DNA from: Megaleporinus macrocephalus
Taxonomy: Eukaryota > Chordata > Actinopteri > Characiformes > Anostomidae
Assembly (NCBI GenBank): GCA_021613375.1
Contig: CM038704.1
Coordinates: forward strand, 6,235,538 to 6,299,537
DNA: 64,000 nt
Direction of reading: 5' to 3'
Part shown: in pieces, positions 21,642 through 32,799 of the stretch
Layout of the letters: each line of letters begins with the position of its first letter
How positions within the stretch are numbered: the first letter of the stretch is position 1
Made by a program: the position numbers and the translations under genes
Notes under the pieces: generated by a model
Database searches by the model: none
What the model saw: the letters and a program-made list of their open reading frames with translations, nothing else
What the model was told of the DNA's origin: nothing

Positions 21642-22017
21642 TGTCACGGTCGGATGCAGGATTTCAGACACAGGCGCAAGCTTTTGAAATAAACAGTACT
21701 TTTTAATAACACTAACGTAAACGGAGGGTAAACAAACGGGTAAATAAACAGAACTGACAAGGAAAAACTACAAGATAACCTAGACATCACCTGGACATAT
21801 CACGACAGAACACGACAATGACCAACCAGGGAGAGGGCAAAACAGGCGGACTAAATACACAGGATAACGAGAGGGAAACTGAAACAGGTGGTGAACATGA
21901 TGGGACACAGGTGGAGGGCGGAGGCAAGAAACACATGACAAAAGGTAAACAAAGACCACGTGGACTCGACAGGACGTAAACAGGCGAGGGACGCGGGGAA
22001 CATGGCGGGGTATGACA
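21642..22017 (-). repeat. LTR (5' LTR in coding sense)
   Basis: 376 bp, directly repeated from 18450. Differences from the partner are four substitutions and three indels of 1-2 bp. No TGG-type tRNA primer-binding site follows; the sense strand continues GAATGACCAACCCC. Confidence 0.92.
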
Positions 22018-22129
22018 AGTTGTTGGCTGGGTTTGTTGTGTGGGGTGATTAGCCTTAGTGGGTTATAAATATAAAGATGTGACAGAGTGAATCTAATTCA
22101 GAGTAAGTAGCAATCTCTTCATTTATTTA

Positions 22130-23340
22130 TAGAATAAAGGTGTAGAATAAATAATGGAGTTGCACAGTAGGACAGTAAATTGCACAAACAGTGGAGTGAT
22201 GCTGCATGACCGTGAACTGCACATACATTGGAGTTATGTTGGATTACACTCATATTACAATGAAGGACAGTAAATTGCACACATTGTGGGGTTGTGCTGT
22301 CAGATAGTGAGCTGTACAGACAATGGCGTTACGCTGTAGGACACTCAATTGGACAAATACTGGAGTTACGCTGTAGGACACTCAATTGGGCCAATACTGG
22401 AGGTACGCTGTAGGACACTGAATTAGACAAATACTGGAGTTACACTGTGGGACACTGAATTGGACAAATAGTAGAGTTACGCTGTAGGACAGTGAATTGC
22501 ACAAATAGTAGAGTTACGCTGTAGGACAGTGAATTGCACAAATAATGGAGTTACATTTATAAACAGTGAATTGTTCAGATAGTACAGTTACGCTGTAGGA
22601 CAGTAAACTGTACAAATAATGGAGTTATGCTGTAGGACACCAAATTGCACAAATTGTAGAGTTACGCTGTAGGACAGTGAATTGCACAGGGAGTAGAGTG
22701 ACACTGAAAACAGTAAATTGTTCAGATAGTGGAGTTACACTGTAGGACACTGAATTGAACAAATACTGGAGTTACACTTTAGGACGCTGAATTGTAAAGA
22801 TACTGGAGTTACACTGTAGGACACTGAATTGTTCAGATACTGGAGTTATGCTGTGGGACACTGAATTGTACAAATACTGGAGTTACACTTTAGGACGCTG
22901 AATTGTTAACATACTGGAGTTACACTGTAGGACACTGAATTGTTCAGATACTGGAGTTATGCTGTAGGACACTGAATTGTACAAATACTGGAGTTACACT
23001 GTAGGACAGTAAATTGTACAAATACTGGAGTTACACTGTAGGACAGTAAATTGTACAAATACTGGAGTTACACTGTAGGACAATGAATTGCACAAATAGT
23101 GGAGTCACATTTTTAAACAGTGAACTGTTCAGATAGTACAGTTACGCTGTAGGACAGTAAATTGCATAGTTAGTGGAGTTGTGCTGTAGGACACTGAATT
23201 GTACAGATAGTGGAATTTCGCTGTAAATGTACACAGTAAATATGCAGACAGTGTAGGACAGTAAACTGTACAATTATACTGTTAAGACTTTGAATTGCAC
23301 ATACTATGCAGTTATGCCACAAGACTGTAAATTTCACACA
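22130..23340 (+). repeat. 37-bp minisatellite, about 32 units
   Basis: The unit is 'gtaggacactgaattgtaca' + 'aatactggagttacact' (37 bp). Units at both ends are more diverged and of uneven length, and the central units are homogeneous, as expected from unequal exchange. It starts about 110 bp after the LTR element. A lone diverged stretch with the same motifs occurs at 26325-26450. Confidence 0.92.
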
Positions 23341-24595
23341 AAGTTAAAACGTGATTCAATTGTTTTGGATCATATTTAGCAACGTGAGTTAGAAGAAACA
23401 ACAGAAAGCAACCAATAGTCTGAGCATTGCTCATAGGCATTATTAATAAATGTACAAACTAATGTGGAGCTGCTGTTACTTCGGCTCACTCTCCAGCAAG
23501 AATGAGTCATTTTTAAAAATGTTGTTTGATAGGTTAAAAGAAAAACCAGAAAATCTAGAATAATCTGCATTACAGTATCATAATAGAGGGATGTAATATT
23601 AAATCATTTGTCAAATATTGGAATAATATATTCTTTTAATGTATTAATATTAGTAAAAATGAAATTTATTAGACCAGTTAAATGTATTATTTTTATTAGT
23701 ATTATTATTATCTTGTCTAGGATCTCATATCTACAAATAAGCTTGCTATTAAACCAGCATTAAAAGATAAGCGTCCAATTAATTATACTAAAAGTGAGGT
23801 AATCAGTGTGTAAGTACTGTGATGTGAATGTTAGTCCCTGAGAGACGGTCAGCAACAAGCAGCTTGCTGATTAGCAGGCACAACTTCATTAATAACCGAA
23901 CTATCGGAGGAGTATTGCTGATAAAGCGTTTTATTGTGGGTTCTGGCTTTTTTCTCTCCAACGTCAGCCTCATAATCAAATCTGACCCCAGCAAATCCCC
24001 CCCCAACCCCCACCGCTCCCCAGCCCCCCCAACAGCCTGACGGATCTGGAGCTTTTCCGACACAAATGTAGGCTGTCATTCGACCTAAGCCCTGAGAGAT
24101 GAGGCCTGATTGGCTGCCACAGTGACTGCAATCCTCCGGCGACTACTTTGAGGCCTTCAGTAGGTCGGGACAGGTTAACAGGTCACTCGGGATGAAATGT
24201 TTAATACCTGTTTTTTAGCAGTCGTGCTCAACATATGATCCAATACGTTGCGCAGATCCTGACCTCTGAGACTGGAAACTACATTAGAGGGGATATTTAC
24301 ACTGAAGGAGGGGCGACAGCAAAGCACTTATAGAAGCCTTTCACTCACTCTGAGGAAATCCTGTCTGCTTAAATGAGGTGGGAGCTCTAAAACTCAACGC
24401 CAGGCTAATGTTTTAATAACACATTTGGATTTACAGGTAGAGTCTCAGAATATTATAGTGTTTGGTTCGCCCAGTTCTGGATGTTTTAGCTTCTTCTTGT
24501 GCATATACCTACACAACAAAGAGTTTTTGGCTCTGTAGCCCATTACTAAAATTTCCTAACTCATTATATTCGAGGGCGGGACTAATACAGCTGAT
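23341..24595. other. No recognisable gene
   Basis: Non-repetitive DNA. A C-rich run lies near 23997-24030. Frames of 60-86 codons carry no domain. Confidence 0.45.
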
Positions 24596-24596
24596 G

Positions 24597-24597
<1 letters not shown>

Positions 24598-24635
<38 letters not shown>

Positions 24636-24665
24636 TATATATATATATAGATAGAGAGATAGAGA
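24598..24665. repeat. (AT)n / (AG)n-type microsatellite
   Basis: An AT dinucleotide run interrupted by 'agagagat' blocks. Confidence 0.95.
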
Positions 24666-25036
24666 GTAATCAAGTTTTTATCGAAAGATTTATGTACAAC
24701 ACCTGCAAACAAAAAAAAAAAAAACAATACTTTACCATCTCCTCCAAATCCCAACCACACAACCACCCCCCCACATCCATTTCAACTTATCCTCAATCGA
24801 ATATCTAAAAAGGAATGTAACCAGTGTGTAATAGAAAGCGAATGGGGTGGAAGCCAGTGTTGAACAATCATTAGCTGATGCAATAAATAAGTATAAAGGC
24901 ACTGGGTGATAATTATTTTATATTTAAGCAGTACACTTTTTGCATAGAGGCGGTTCATTTACCTAGATACCTAGACATTAAATTCCTGTGATTCAATGAT
25001 TTCTCAATGACCAAGTTTAGTGATATATACTGTATA

Positions 25037-25949
25037 TTTACATACACTCTAAAAAGTGATTTTGTGTTTTAGTTAGATGGACTGCTATTATTATGTTGAT
25101 TGAACTAACTGTCCATTACAACAAAATAAAATGAGTTCTAAAAACTTCAACTCAGATATGAACATTAAAACTTAAAATCTCCTGTTTGACCAGCAAAAAA
25201 AAGCTTTCCAGACAACTTTTAGTTAGAGTTAACTAACATTAACTGTATTTTATAGTTGTAGTTTAAATAAAAGTCCACATTGGGTCATCTCAACTGCATG
25301 TTTTTAGAGTTTGCCAACATATGAATATGGTTAAAATGGTAAATGGCACATTTGGCTTGTAGCTACCAAAATTAGCTAGCAGGCTAACATTACACATAAT
25401 AGCTGTTTTAGTTAGCTAGCTAGAAGGTAACTGTGACATCAGTCGATTCCTAAAAAATTAATACACTTTAAGTGGTTATATAACCAGCTAGCTAGCTGGC
25501 CCCGTGTTTACATGTGGCTAGGTCTTGAATGTTTAGAAGTGACCGTTAAATATTGTGAATTGTTAATAAAAAAGGTTTTAGATCTTTCACCAAACCGAAA
25601 TATATTTCTTGTTTCAGAGTAATTTTTCAGCAGGCTGATTTGAACTGTTACTATTATATAAACTGTTACTTAAATTAGACCAATGCAAAAAAAAAACCCT
25701 GCCATATCATGATAAGAGAACTTCCTGCATTGTTGTGAAAAGTGAAAAAAATAGGTTCTGCCAATTTGATTTAACAAATTTAATTTCACTTGAAATAATT
25801 AGTTGAGTAAACTTCCAGGTTGTTGTCCGAACAAAACTTAGTTAAGTTCAGTAAACTTAACAGGTTTTGTCTTTACAACTTAACTAAGTCTAAGCTAAAA
25901 AGATGGCTTGACTGAGTTGAGTCAACAAATAATTTTTCACAGTGTATAC
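25037..25949. mobile_element. Probable MITE, about 0.9 kb
   Basis: The ends 'atacactctaaaaagtgatttt' (left) and, read inward, 'atacactgtgaaaaattatttg' (right) are imperfect inverted repeats. The right end ('ctgagttgagtcaacaaataatttttcacagtg') is a motif I recall from fish MITEs. The interior is AT-rich and non-coding. Confidence 0.55.
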
Positions 25950-26029
25950 GCTTTAATATTAGATAATGAGATGTTACATTCCTGTTAAATATATGTGATA
26001 TATAAATAGTATACATATACATGTAAAGT

Positions 26030-26112
26030 GCAGTGTACCACAGTGGGTAGTGCTGTTGCTTCATAGCAAGAAGGGCTTGGGTTCGATTCCAGGCTGGGGT
26101 GTCCTGCCTCCA
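26030..26112 (+). repeat. tRNA-derived SINE head fragment
   Basis: 'taccacagtgg' fits a Pol III box A, and 'ggttcgattcc' at 26080-26090 is a perfect box B, with tRNA-like spacing. 'gcttcatagcaagaagggcttggg' between them is typical of a common fish SINE head. The SINE body is missing; a Tc1 end follows directly. Confidence 0.8.
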
Positions 26113-26300
26113 ATCTACACTACTGCTCAAAAGTTTGGGATCACAGTGAAATGTTCTTGTTTTCAATGGAGTATCTTCCTTCCTTAACACAACAATGGAC
26201 TGACGGGTCTCTAAAGAAAGTTGTTTCTTTCTGGTCATTTTGAGTCGGTCAGCAAGCCATCAACTGCTGATGCTTCAGATACTAAACTAACCACAGTTAC
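26113..26300. mobile_element. Tc1-like terminal fragment
   Basis: 'acactactgctcaaaagtttgggatcac' is the recognisable terminus of a fish Tc1-type element, followed by 'aaagaaagttgtttctttctggtcattttgag', which I recall from its interior. Only one end is present. Confidence 0.65.
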
Positions 26301-26460
26301 AGTGTTAGGACCATGCTACATGCTATGTAGTTACGCCATAGGACAGTGAATTGCACGCACAATACAGTGACACGGTACAGTCCAATGCATGAACAGTTGA
26401 TACGCATAAAAACAGCACACTGAGATTCAAGAAGTGATTCAATGAACGTTGGGTCAGATT
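26301..26460 (+). repeat. Diverged outlier of the 37-bp repeat
   Basis: 'gtagttacgccataggacagtgaattgcacgcac' and 'agaagtgattcaatgaacgttgg' match the end of the 22.1-23.3 kb array and the DNA just after it ('aaacgtgattcaattgttttgg'). Confidence 0.6.
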
Positions 26461-26744
26461 AACTGGAGAAGCTAAATGGCCCCCTAGGAGTGTATGTCTG
26501 CCCTGTAATGAACTGGTCTAGCCTCACACTAGTTGGCCGAAGAGAAAGAAACCCAAATGAAACATGTGCTGTAAACATATTACAAGCTGTAAAATAAACT
26601 TTTATTACCAAGTTACCAAGTTTCTGAACACATGTTCCACATTTTAGATAGACTCAGTATTGAGCTGGACTGGTGTAAAAGTCACATGAATTCCAATCTC
26701 GCTGCTCAGGTTGGAAATGTATCAAATGTCAATGCCACACATTG

Positions 26745-26965
26745 TTGCCGTCCAAAGCAAAAGAAGTAGCCCAAAAATGGCAGCTTTACAGGAGAGGCCA
26801 AAAACTGTCTTTACTTTCAATGGAAGTCAGTGGAACCAAAAGTTTTTCCAAGGATTTTGGGACACTTCTATTGGCCCTTTAACCATGACATCTTCACACA
26901 GTGTAAACGGCAGCAGTCGTGTTCAAATAATGTAGAAAAATATAAATGGACAAAAACAGTGAATT
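26745..26965 (+). repeat. Dispersed repeat family R, copy 5
   Basis: Contains 'cagctttacaggagaggccaaaaactgtctttac' and the rest of the R sequence. The frame begins ALQERPKTVFTFNGSQWNQKFF, then shifts after a small deletion at 'ggattttgggacacttct'. Confidence 0.75.
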
Positions 26966-28711
26966 TCTCAGGATAGCGATGATATGATTCTGAAACTGAG
27001 GTCGTAAATATCAGATTCAATGTGGATTTTGCAGTTTACACTGTCACATATATAAATATCTGTGTCTCATATGAGGAAAAGATGGGATTTGGGCCAATTT
27101 TACCTGCTATATGAACACAGCCCTAGTGGTTTGGTGTGAAATGCTCCATTGTAGACTCAGTATTGCTCATAGTGGTGGTGAATGATACTGGATAGTCTTA
27201 TTCTGACCCCTACACTTGTTTTTTCATGCCTTCAAAATTCATTTGCATGAGAAATACAAGCACAAGCCTAACCTGCTGGCAGAAAGTGTCTGATTTGGCC
27301 TGAAACCTCTGAGTCTACAAGAGCATGAACAGGATAGAACAGAGGGTTTGGCCATAAAGCACCTGAGAACGTTCGAATAATGAGGCACACAACACTGATG
27401 GGAGTCACAGGTCTTTTTTTCCTTCAGCTGGACACCACAAACATTTGCGATGGAAGCTCAATGCGCTGTTGCAGAAGCTTGGTTCCTGCTTAGTTTGACA
27501 GCGATTTGAAGGTGTCATCCAAAACAAGATTCCCATCAGCATCGCTTGTAAAAACATCAATTTCAGCCCATATAATGGCTTATTTCACTTGTGTAATGCG
27601 GCGTTCAAGTTTCTGGCACACATTTCAAGTCCCTGTTATATCTGCAATCAGAGGAAGAATATTCAAGGTCTTTGACACCCATAATTCCAGAGAAGAAGAA
27701 AAAAAAACGATGAAACATTACTGGAAAATTAACAGCGCAGCAGATGGTCACGGACTTGAGCAATGCTTTCAAGACTAATGGATTCTCTACTGGGGACTCG
27801 GAGGGCCTGAGAATTCCTGCCTCTATGTGTTTCGAGTGCTGTATTGGAAAAGCTGGACGAATAAAGGCTTTCTCTAGAATTCGGCCCAGTTTCTCTATAA
27901 CAATAACAGCTCGTTTTCGGGAGTGCTTTCGTAGCCGTTTGGAGGCGAAAGGAGAACTAAAACCCTCGTTGTTCTGTAGGGGTCATGATATATGTGTTCG
28001 GTTCAGGGGTCAAAGAGCTGAAGCGTTTCATATGGGATTCGGTCGTGCGGGCCAAAAACGGACCAATTGGCCCAATAAGGGCTAATAGCGGACCTCAAAG
28101 CCGGACCTGAGCTCATTAATCTCTCTAATCTGGGGAAGACAATGAAAACAGAGCCGTAGAGCCACTGGTCCAGGATCAGATTAAATCCCAGTTCTGGGCA
28201 CTTTGTGGAAACCGGCCAGATGTTTGAGGTCATGTCTGATGGGCACCCTTAATTTTCACCAGCGCCTGTGCTTGTGTTGAAGCTTTGTCCAGCAGCCAGC
28301 ACAAATACGTCTTGATTTAACTCAACGTGAGTCGTTCTGGAAAACAAGGAAAACCAAAAAGAAGCTGTGAACTAATGAAAGATGGTATTGATACCCAAGC
28401 AGGCTGAGTGATTAACCCTGTGGCTGAGGACACTTAAGATTCTGATGACTCGGGCCTTTTTTTGTCATTGACAAAGAACAAAACCCAGAGACCGGAATTA
28501 GCCCTCCACTCCACTCAGCGTATATAGTCCATGCTCACTTAAGCCTTATTTACAATAGGTCCCTAAGCACAACTGAGACAAACTCCAGATTACATGCATG
28601 ATTGGGCTCCATAGTCATGCTTTTTGATTCCCTGAAGAATTTCAAGGGTTTTTGTTTTTCTATTAAAGAGTTTTTCATCTCAAAAGAACAAGAACTGCAA
28701 GCATGTGTATA
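26966..28711. other. Non-repetitive DNA; possible regulatory stretch
   Basis: Roughly 1.7 kb without recognised repeats. Two overlapping frames at 27506-28085 (90 and 113 codons) show no domain or convincing splice context. The stretch 27420-28330 has balanced composition and could hold conserved non-coding sequence. Confidence 0.4.
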
Positions 28712-29070
28712 TACAGTACAGTGCCAGAAGATTGTTTTATATTAAAAGCTATTTTTAATACAGTAAGTAGTGCTTTTACATACACCAGTGTGTATTTAAC
28801 ACTTTCCAAGTTTCTCCTTGTGGAAACAACCCAGTATTAGTTACAGTTCTCATCTAATACCTGCTTTGACTGCTCAGTACTTCATTAAGCTAAATCAAGA
28901 TTGCTGCTGAAGGAACTGAATACATTCATACAATGTCTGGGGCGTCCAGGAGAAATCTGGAACTACACTTTGTTCTTCAAACTGGATCAAGATCTGATCT
29001 ACTTCTCTCACAATAACATATTCATGTTACTTTGTATTGTATGTATGATTATTTATATCTGTTCTCTTGA
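28712..29070 (-). mobile_element. MITE family A, inverted copy
   Basis: Reverse-oriented family A element: starts 'acagtacagtgccagaag', contains 'tgtggaaacaacccagta', 'tactgagcagtcaaagcagg' (inverse), and 'ctacttctctcacaataa'. It lacks the distal terminal repeat and stops where the ~155-bp array begins. Confidence 0.8.
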
Positions 29071-29094
29071 TATCTTAAAAAAAATTAAACATGC

Positions 29095-29940
29095 CTATAA
29101 CATATTCAGCATTAACAAACTAAATTTAAATCCATTAAACCCCTTTATAAAGGTAGTTTTATTGATAGCACAATTTCGGCAGGTACTAGGATGTGCTATA
29201 ACTGCTTAGTATTAATTTGCATTGTGTTTATGACCTAATTATTAATTAGTAATAAACTAAATATAAACCTCAAAACTTTTATACAGGCAATTTTATTGAT
29301 GCCAGAAAACCAACTCGCTATTTAGGCAGGATGGTGATGCCTTATTTATGTGCAATAACTGCTAAATAATGTTTTTAACATGTTTATAACCTAATTATTA
29401 ATAATTAATAAACAAAATTCCAATCTTTGAAACCTTTACACTTGCAGTTTTATTGATGGTAGAAAACCAACTCACTATATAGGCAGGTAAAAGGACACTG
29501 TGGCCTTATATATGTGCAATAACAGCTTAATAATGATTTTAAGGCGATTATGACGTAATAATTAATCATTAATAAACTAAATTTAAACCTCAAAGACCTT
29601 TATACTGACAGTTTTATAGATGGCACAAAACTGACTCAATATTTATGCAGTTAACAGGACATTGTTACCTCATTCATGTGTTATAACTGCTTAGTAATGA
29701 TTTTATGGTGAATATTATTGTGTTTATTAATTATTAATCAACTAACTTTTAACCCTGAAAACCTTTATTGTAGTAAATGTATTGATGACACAAAACTGAC
29801 TCACTATATATATATATATATATGTGTGTGCTAGAATTGCCTAACAATGACTTTAACGTGACCTAATTATTAATCATTAATAAACAAACATTAACCCTCA
29901 AACCCTTTATACTTGTAGTTTCATTGGTGGAAACAAAATT
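29095..29940 (+). repeat. ~155-165-bp tandem repeat, about 5.5 units
   Basis: Each unit contains 'cctaattattaa..attaataaac', 'aacctcaaa.ccttta', 'ttttattgatg' and 'aactgctta'. The 'ctaattatta' landmark recurs near 29233, 29391, 29553, 29720 and 29862. The units are strongly diverged. An (AT)n run lies at 29803-29830. Confidence 0.85.
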
Positions 29941-30922
29941 ATCCTGAAATAAGAAGTAATTTTAAGAAAAACTCTCATATTTTAAATCAACCTTAGAAAA
30001 AGAATATTAGATATATAGACCAAGATGCATCATTTTAGTACAACCTCAGCATTTTAACTGAGCGGCGCATTTCTCAACCGAGCAGCCTCCTACATTAACC
30101 AGCTACAGGCTCTGACCCGGAGTAATTTGAGTTTAAGTGAGAGCGAAAGGTCAGCAGAAGTCAGCTGGGATCGAACTCATGACCTCATGAGTCTCAAGTT
30201 CTGGAATGGCATTTTAAAATATAGAGCGGGATACGGGAAGACTGCAGGATAAAATTTAGGGCTAAAAAGTTAATGGACAATGAATCAGTCGGTCTGACGA
30301 GAGGCCAGCGCGCCAAAGAATGAATCATTATCTCTACAGTGATTTCTGGAGAAAAGCTTTTTAGGAATCAAGACCGCTTTTCAAAACAGATACGACTGCC
30401 AACGCAGAGACGTCCGGAATTCAGTAGGTCAGTACTGGGACGTATTGTGAGCCATTTGATGGCATTTTATCTTTATGTAACTTGTGATTGGACAGTTACG
30501 ACTTATCCACAGCTATCCAGCACGGAAGCACCTGGACCTTCTAATATACAGTATATCCATCAACCTTTATTTTCACTCGGGAGTACATTGAGGGAGACCC
30601 TTATTTACAATGTCACTGAGCATTACAATTAGTAAACAAAAATGGATTAAAAATAGATTAAAATGAATTTTAATGAATATTAAAATGTAAAAAAAACAAT
30701 AAGAACAGAAACCAAATTAAGTAAGATAAATCATAAAAGAAAAACACAAAACACACAAAAACTGAATAAGAAATTCAGGAATCAGGAATAAGACAATAAA
30801 AATAGATATAAATATAGTAGTAAAACATAAAATAGTAAAAGAAATTATAATAAAAAATATAAAAGTAATAATAATAATAATAATAGTGTCAAAAAAATAG
30901 AAAAAAACATGGTAAAAGGAAA

Positions 30923-30953
<31 letters not shown>

Positions 30954-31515
30954 AAATACAAACCCAATTATTTTACAGGAGATCCTGGACAGAGGTTAAA
31001 GGACTTTTGAGATCCAGAAGGACTACAAAGCTCTGTGAGACATATATTACAGCATATATTGCAACCTTTTAGAAACAACACTGGCAGGTCTGTTGTAAGC
31101 ATCATTGTAGCTTTCCCCAGTGAGTAGATTCCTTACTTGTCATGGCTTGTTTACCTACAATGACATTCAGGTGCACCCCCTGAAATGATTTGTATTTGGT
31201 GTAAAAGTGAATTACACTTTGCAACTATAGGGGGACCCCAAGAGCAAAGTAAATCTCAGGTAAAGCTGCTTTAACAGCCCAATATTGGGTGTGTTAGAGC
31301 AAGAAAAGCCCTACAGTCCTACGAAAAAGCACCAAATCTTCTAAAACCTGTAGGAATGTAACTCCTGACTACGATACATTACTGTAACATATTGTATTTA
31401 CCTTTTATTCACATTTTTTGTCATGTTTTTGTGAGTGTGCTAAATTTGTCATCATAACATTTGTTAGGAAAGCATGGACACATTTCAACAGTGCCGTGCT
31501 GCAGCCTACGACTAA
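29941..31515. other. AT-rich DNA with simple repeats, no gene recognised
   Basis: Contains (taa)n at about 30868-30882 and (aaat)n at about 30928-30957 within a long A-rich stretch 30630-30960. A 97-codon frame at 30339-30632 has no recognisable domain. Confidence 0.5.
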
Positions 31516-32082
31516 TGTCTAGTTCACACTACACGACTTTAGCTTGATGTTCAGTTGGCGATTGTTTTTTGTAGACCACTGACAAAAACCTCTGCTCTGA
31601 AGCGAATTGGCGATCACTCTGCGCTTGGTCAGTTGTGTAGCGTGAACTGCTGAAAGACGCTCGCCAAGCCATTGCAGAGTGGACGCCAACTAATCGTAGA
31701 CGCCGGGCAAACATCTAGATTGTTTAATATCTAGGCCAGTCAGTAACCGTGAGTCAATAGCAGCGTCCAGCTACAGCCAATGGGATCACAACAGTCAAGG
31801 ACGGGTATACAAACAATAATAATGGCTGCAAGAGGGTCTCACTCTACATGGACTCAATCCATATTCGTTTGTTGGCGTCAATTTTGGAAACGGCGTCTGT
31901 TCTAAATGGTATTGCTTGTTCTTGTGTGTTCTTGTGACAAAGCACGATGTTTTTTTGGATCTGGACAGCAGCCAGATGAGTCAGCGATTGTGAATTCGTG
32001 ACCCCGTGTCACCGATCAGTCATGTAGTGTGACTGGCACAAAGACCTGACCACTCAAAAAGTCTAGTAATGTAAACCAGGCC
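31516..32082. mobile_element. Harbinger-type MITE, 567 bp, TAA target
   Basis: TAA occurs directly on both sides (31513-31515 and 32083-32085), the 3-bp TWA duplication typical of PIF/Harbinger. The ends are imperfect inverted repeats: 'tgtctagttcacactac' (left) and, read inward, 'ggcctggtttacattac' (right), sharing a following GACTTT. The interior contains no intact ORF. Confidence 0.8.
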
Positions 32083-32085
32083 TAA

Positions 32086-32799
32086 GCTGTGGACCTGCGC
32101 TACTGCAGTAGCCCTCCATTCCAAAACTATCATTTCAGTTGACCTCATTGACCCTACCGTGGAGCACTTTGAGCTGAACCGGTGCCAGTTTATGTTTAAA
32201 GCCTGTTTATGTTCATCAGTATGGAGGAGCGAGCGTTATCAGCGCGGAGGAGTCCTGGCTGTGATCGGGTTCGGTTAATGCAGATTGATGTTGGGGGCCA
32301 GGCAAGTCGACCCAAGCAACATTCACGTCCACCCTGTGCGAAGCCCACCAGCCTCGGCACGCTCAAAGACACTTCCCCAAGAATGATAAACACGAGAGAA
32401 ATGTTTGTTTAACAAACCGAGGCCGGCTGCTGTGATCAGGACCAAACCCAGCACATACACACATCACGTCACATCACAGAGAGACCCTTCCACCCCAAAC
32501 CCCCACCACATGCACCTAATCCATCAGGCCTGTTGAGTTCACTATCTCTATTCAAGCTCATGCTGTGACACAGAAACACAGCAGTGAGAGTTCAAGGAGG
32601 ACAAACAGACTCTTGTTTTATCAAGGCACTTGTGCAATCACTCGCTCTCGATGTACGACTCAGCAGCGCAGAACAGATGTACATATGAACCTGACATCAC
32701 GTTAAACACCGGCCAAAAGTCTTACTCAGGAGCTTTAAATTAAAAAATATGTTGAAAGTGTAGAAAGCTGTGATATGAAATGCATGTTGACGTGTGTTC
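32086..32799. other. No recognisable gene
   Basis: Non-repetitive; short antiparallel frames near 32200-32410 have no domain. Confidence 0.45.

Larger units (their letters stand above)
18450..22017 (-). mobile_element. Non-autonomous LTR retrotransposon (3.57 kb)
   Basis: Two direct repeats, 18450-18821 (372 bp) and 21642-22017 (376 bp), bound this element. Both start TGTCACGG and end ATGACA in plus orientation, and a 5-bp duplication (agttg) flanks the whole. I count four substitutions and three small indels between the LTRs, so insertion is fairly recent. The coding sense is minus: the polypurine run (GAGGGGGGG) abuts the 18821 LTR, and a long ORF starts three bases inside the 21642 LTR. 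The 2.8-kb interior has no reverse transcriptase, protease, RNase H or integrase; it is made mostly of GC-rich tandem repeats. It must rely on a related autonomous element, probably of the Ty3/gypsy group (inference from LTR style). Confidence 0.92.

Noticed and set aside
26030..26112. Functional tRNA gene
   Set aside because: Box A and box B are present, but the cloverleaf 3' half and acceptor stem are missing; it is a SINE head.
27506..28085. Two overlapping frames of 90 and 113 codons
   Set aside because: No recognisable domain; neither has an ATG context or splice signals that would support an exon.
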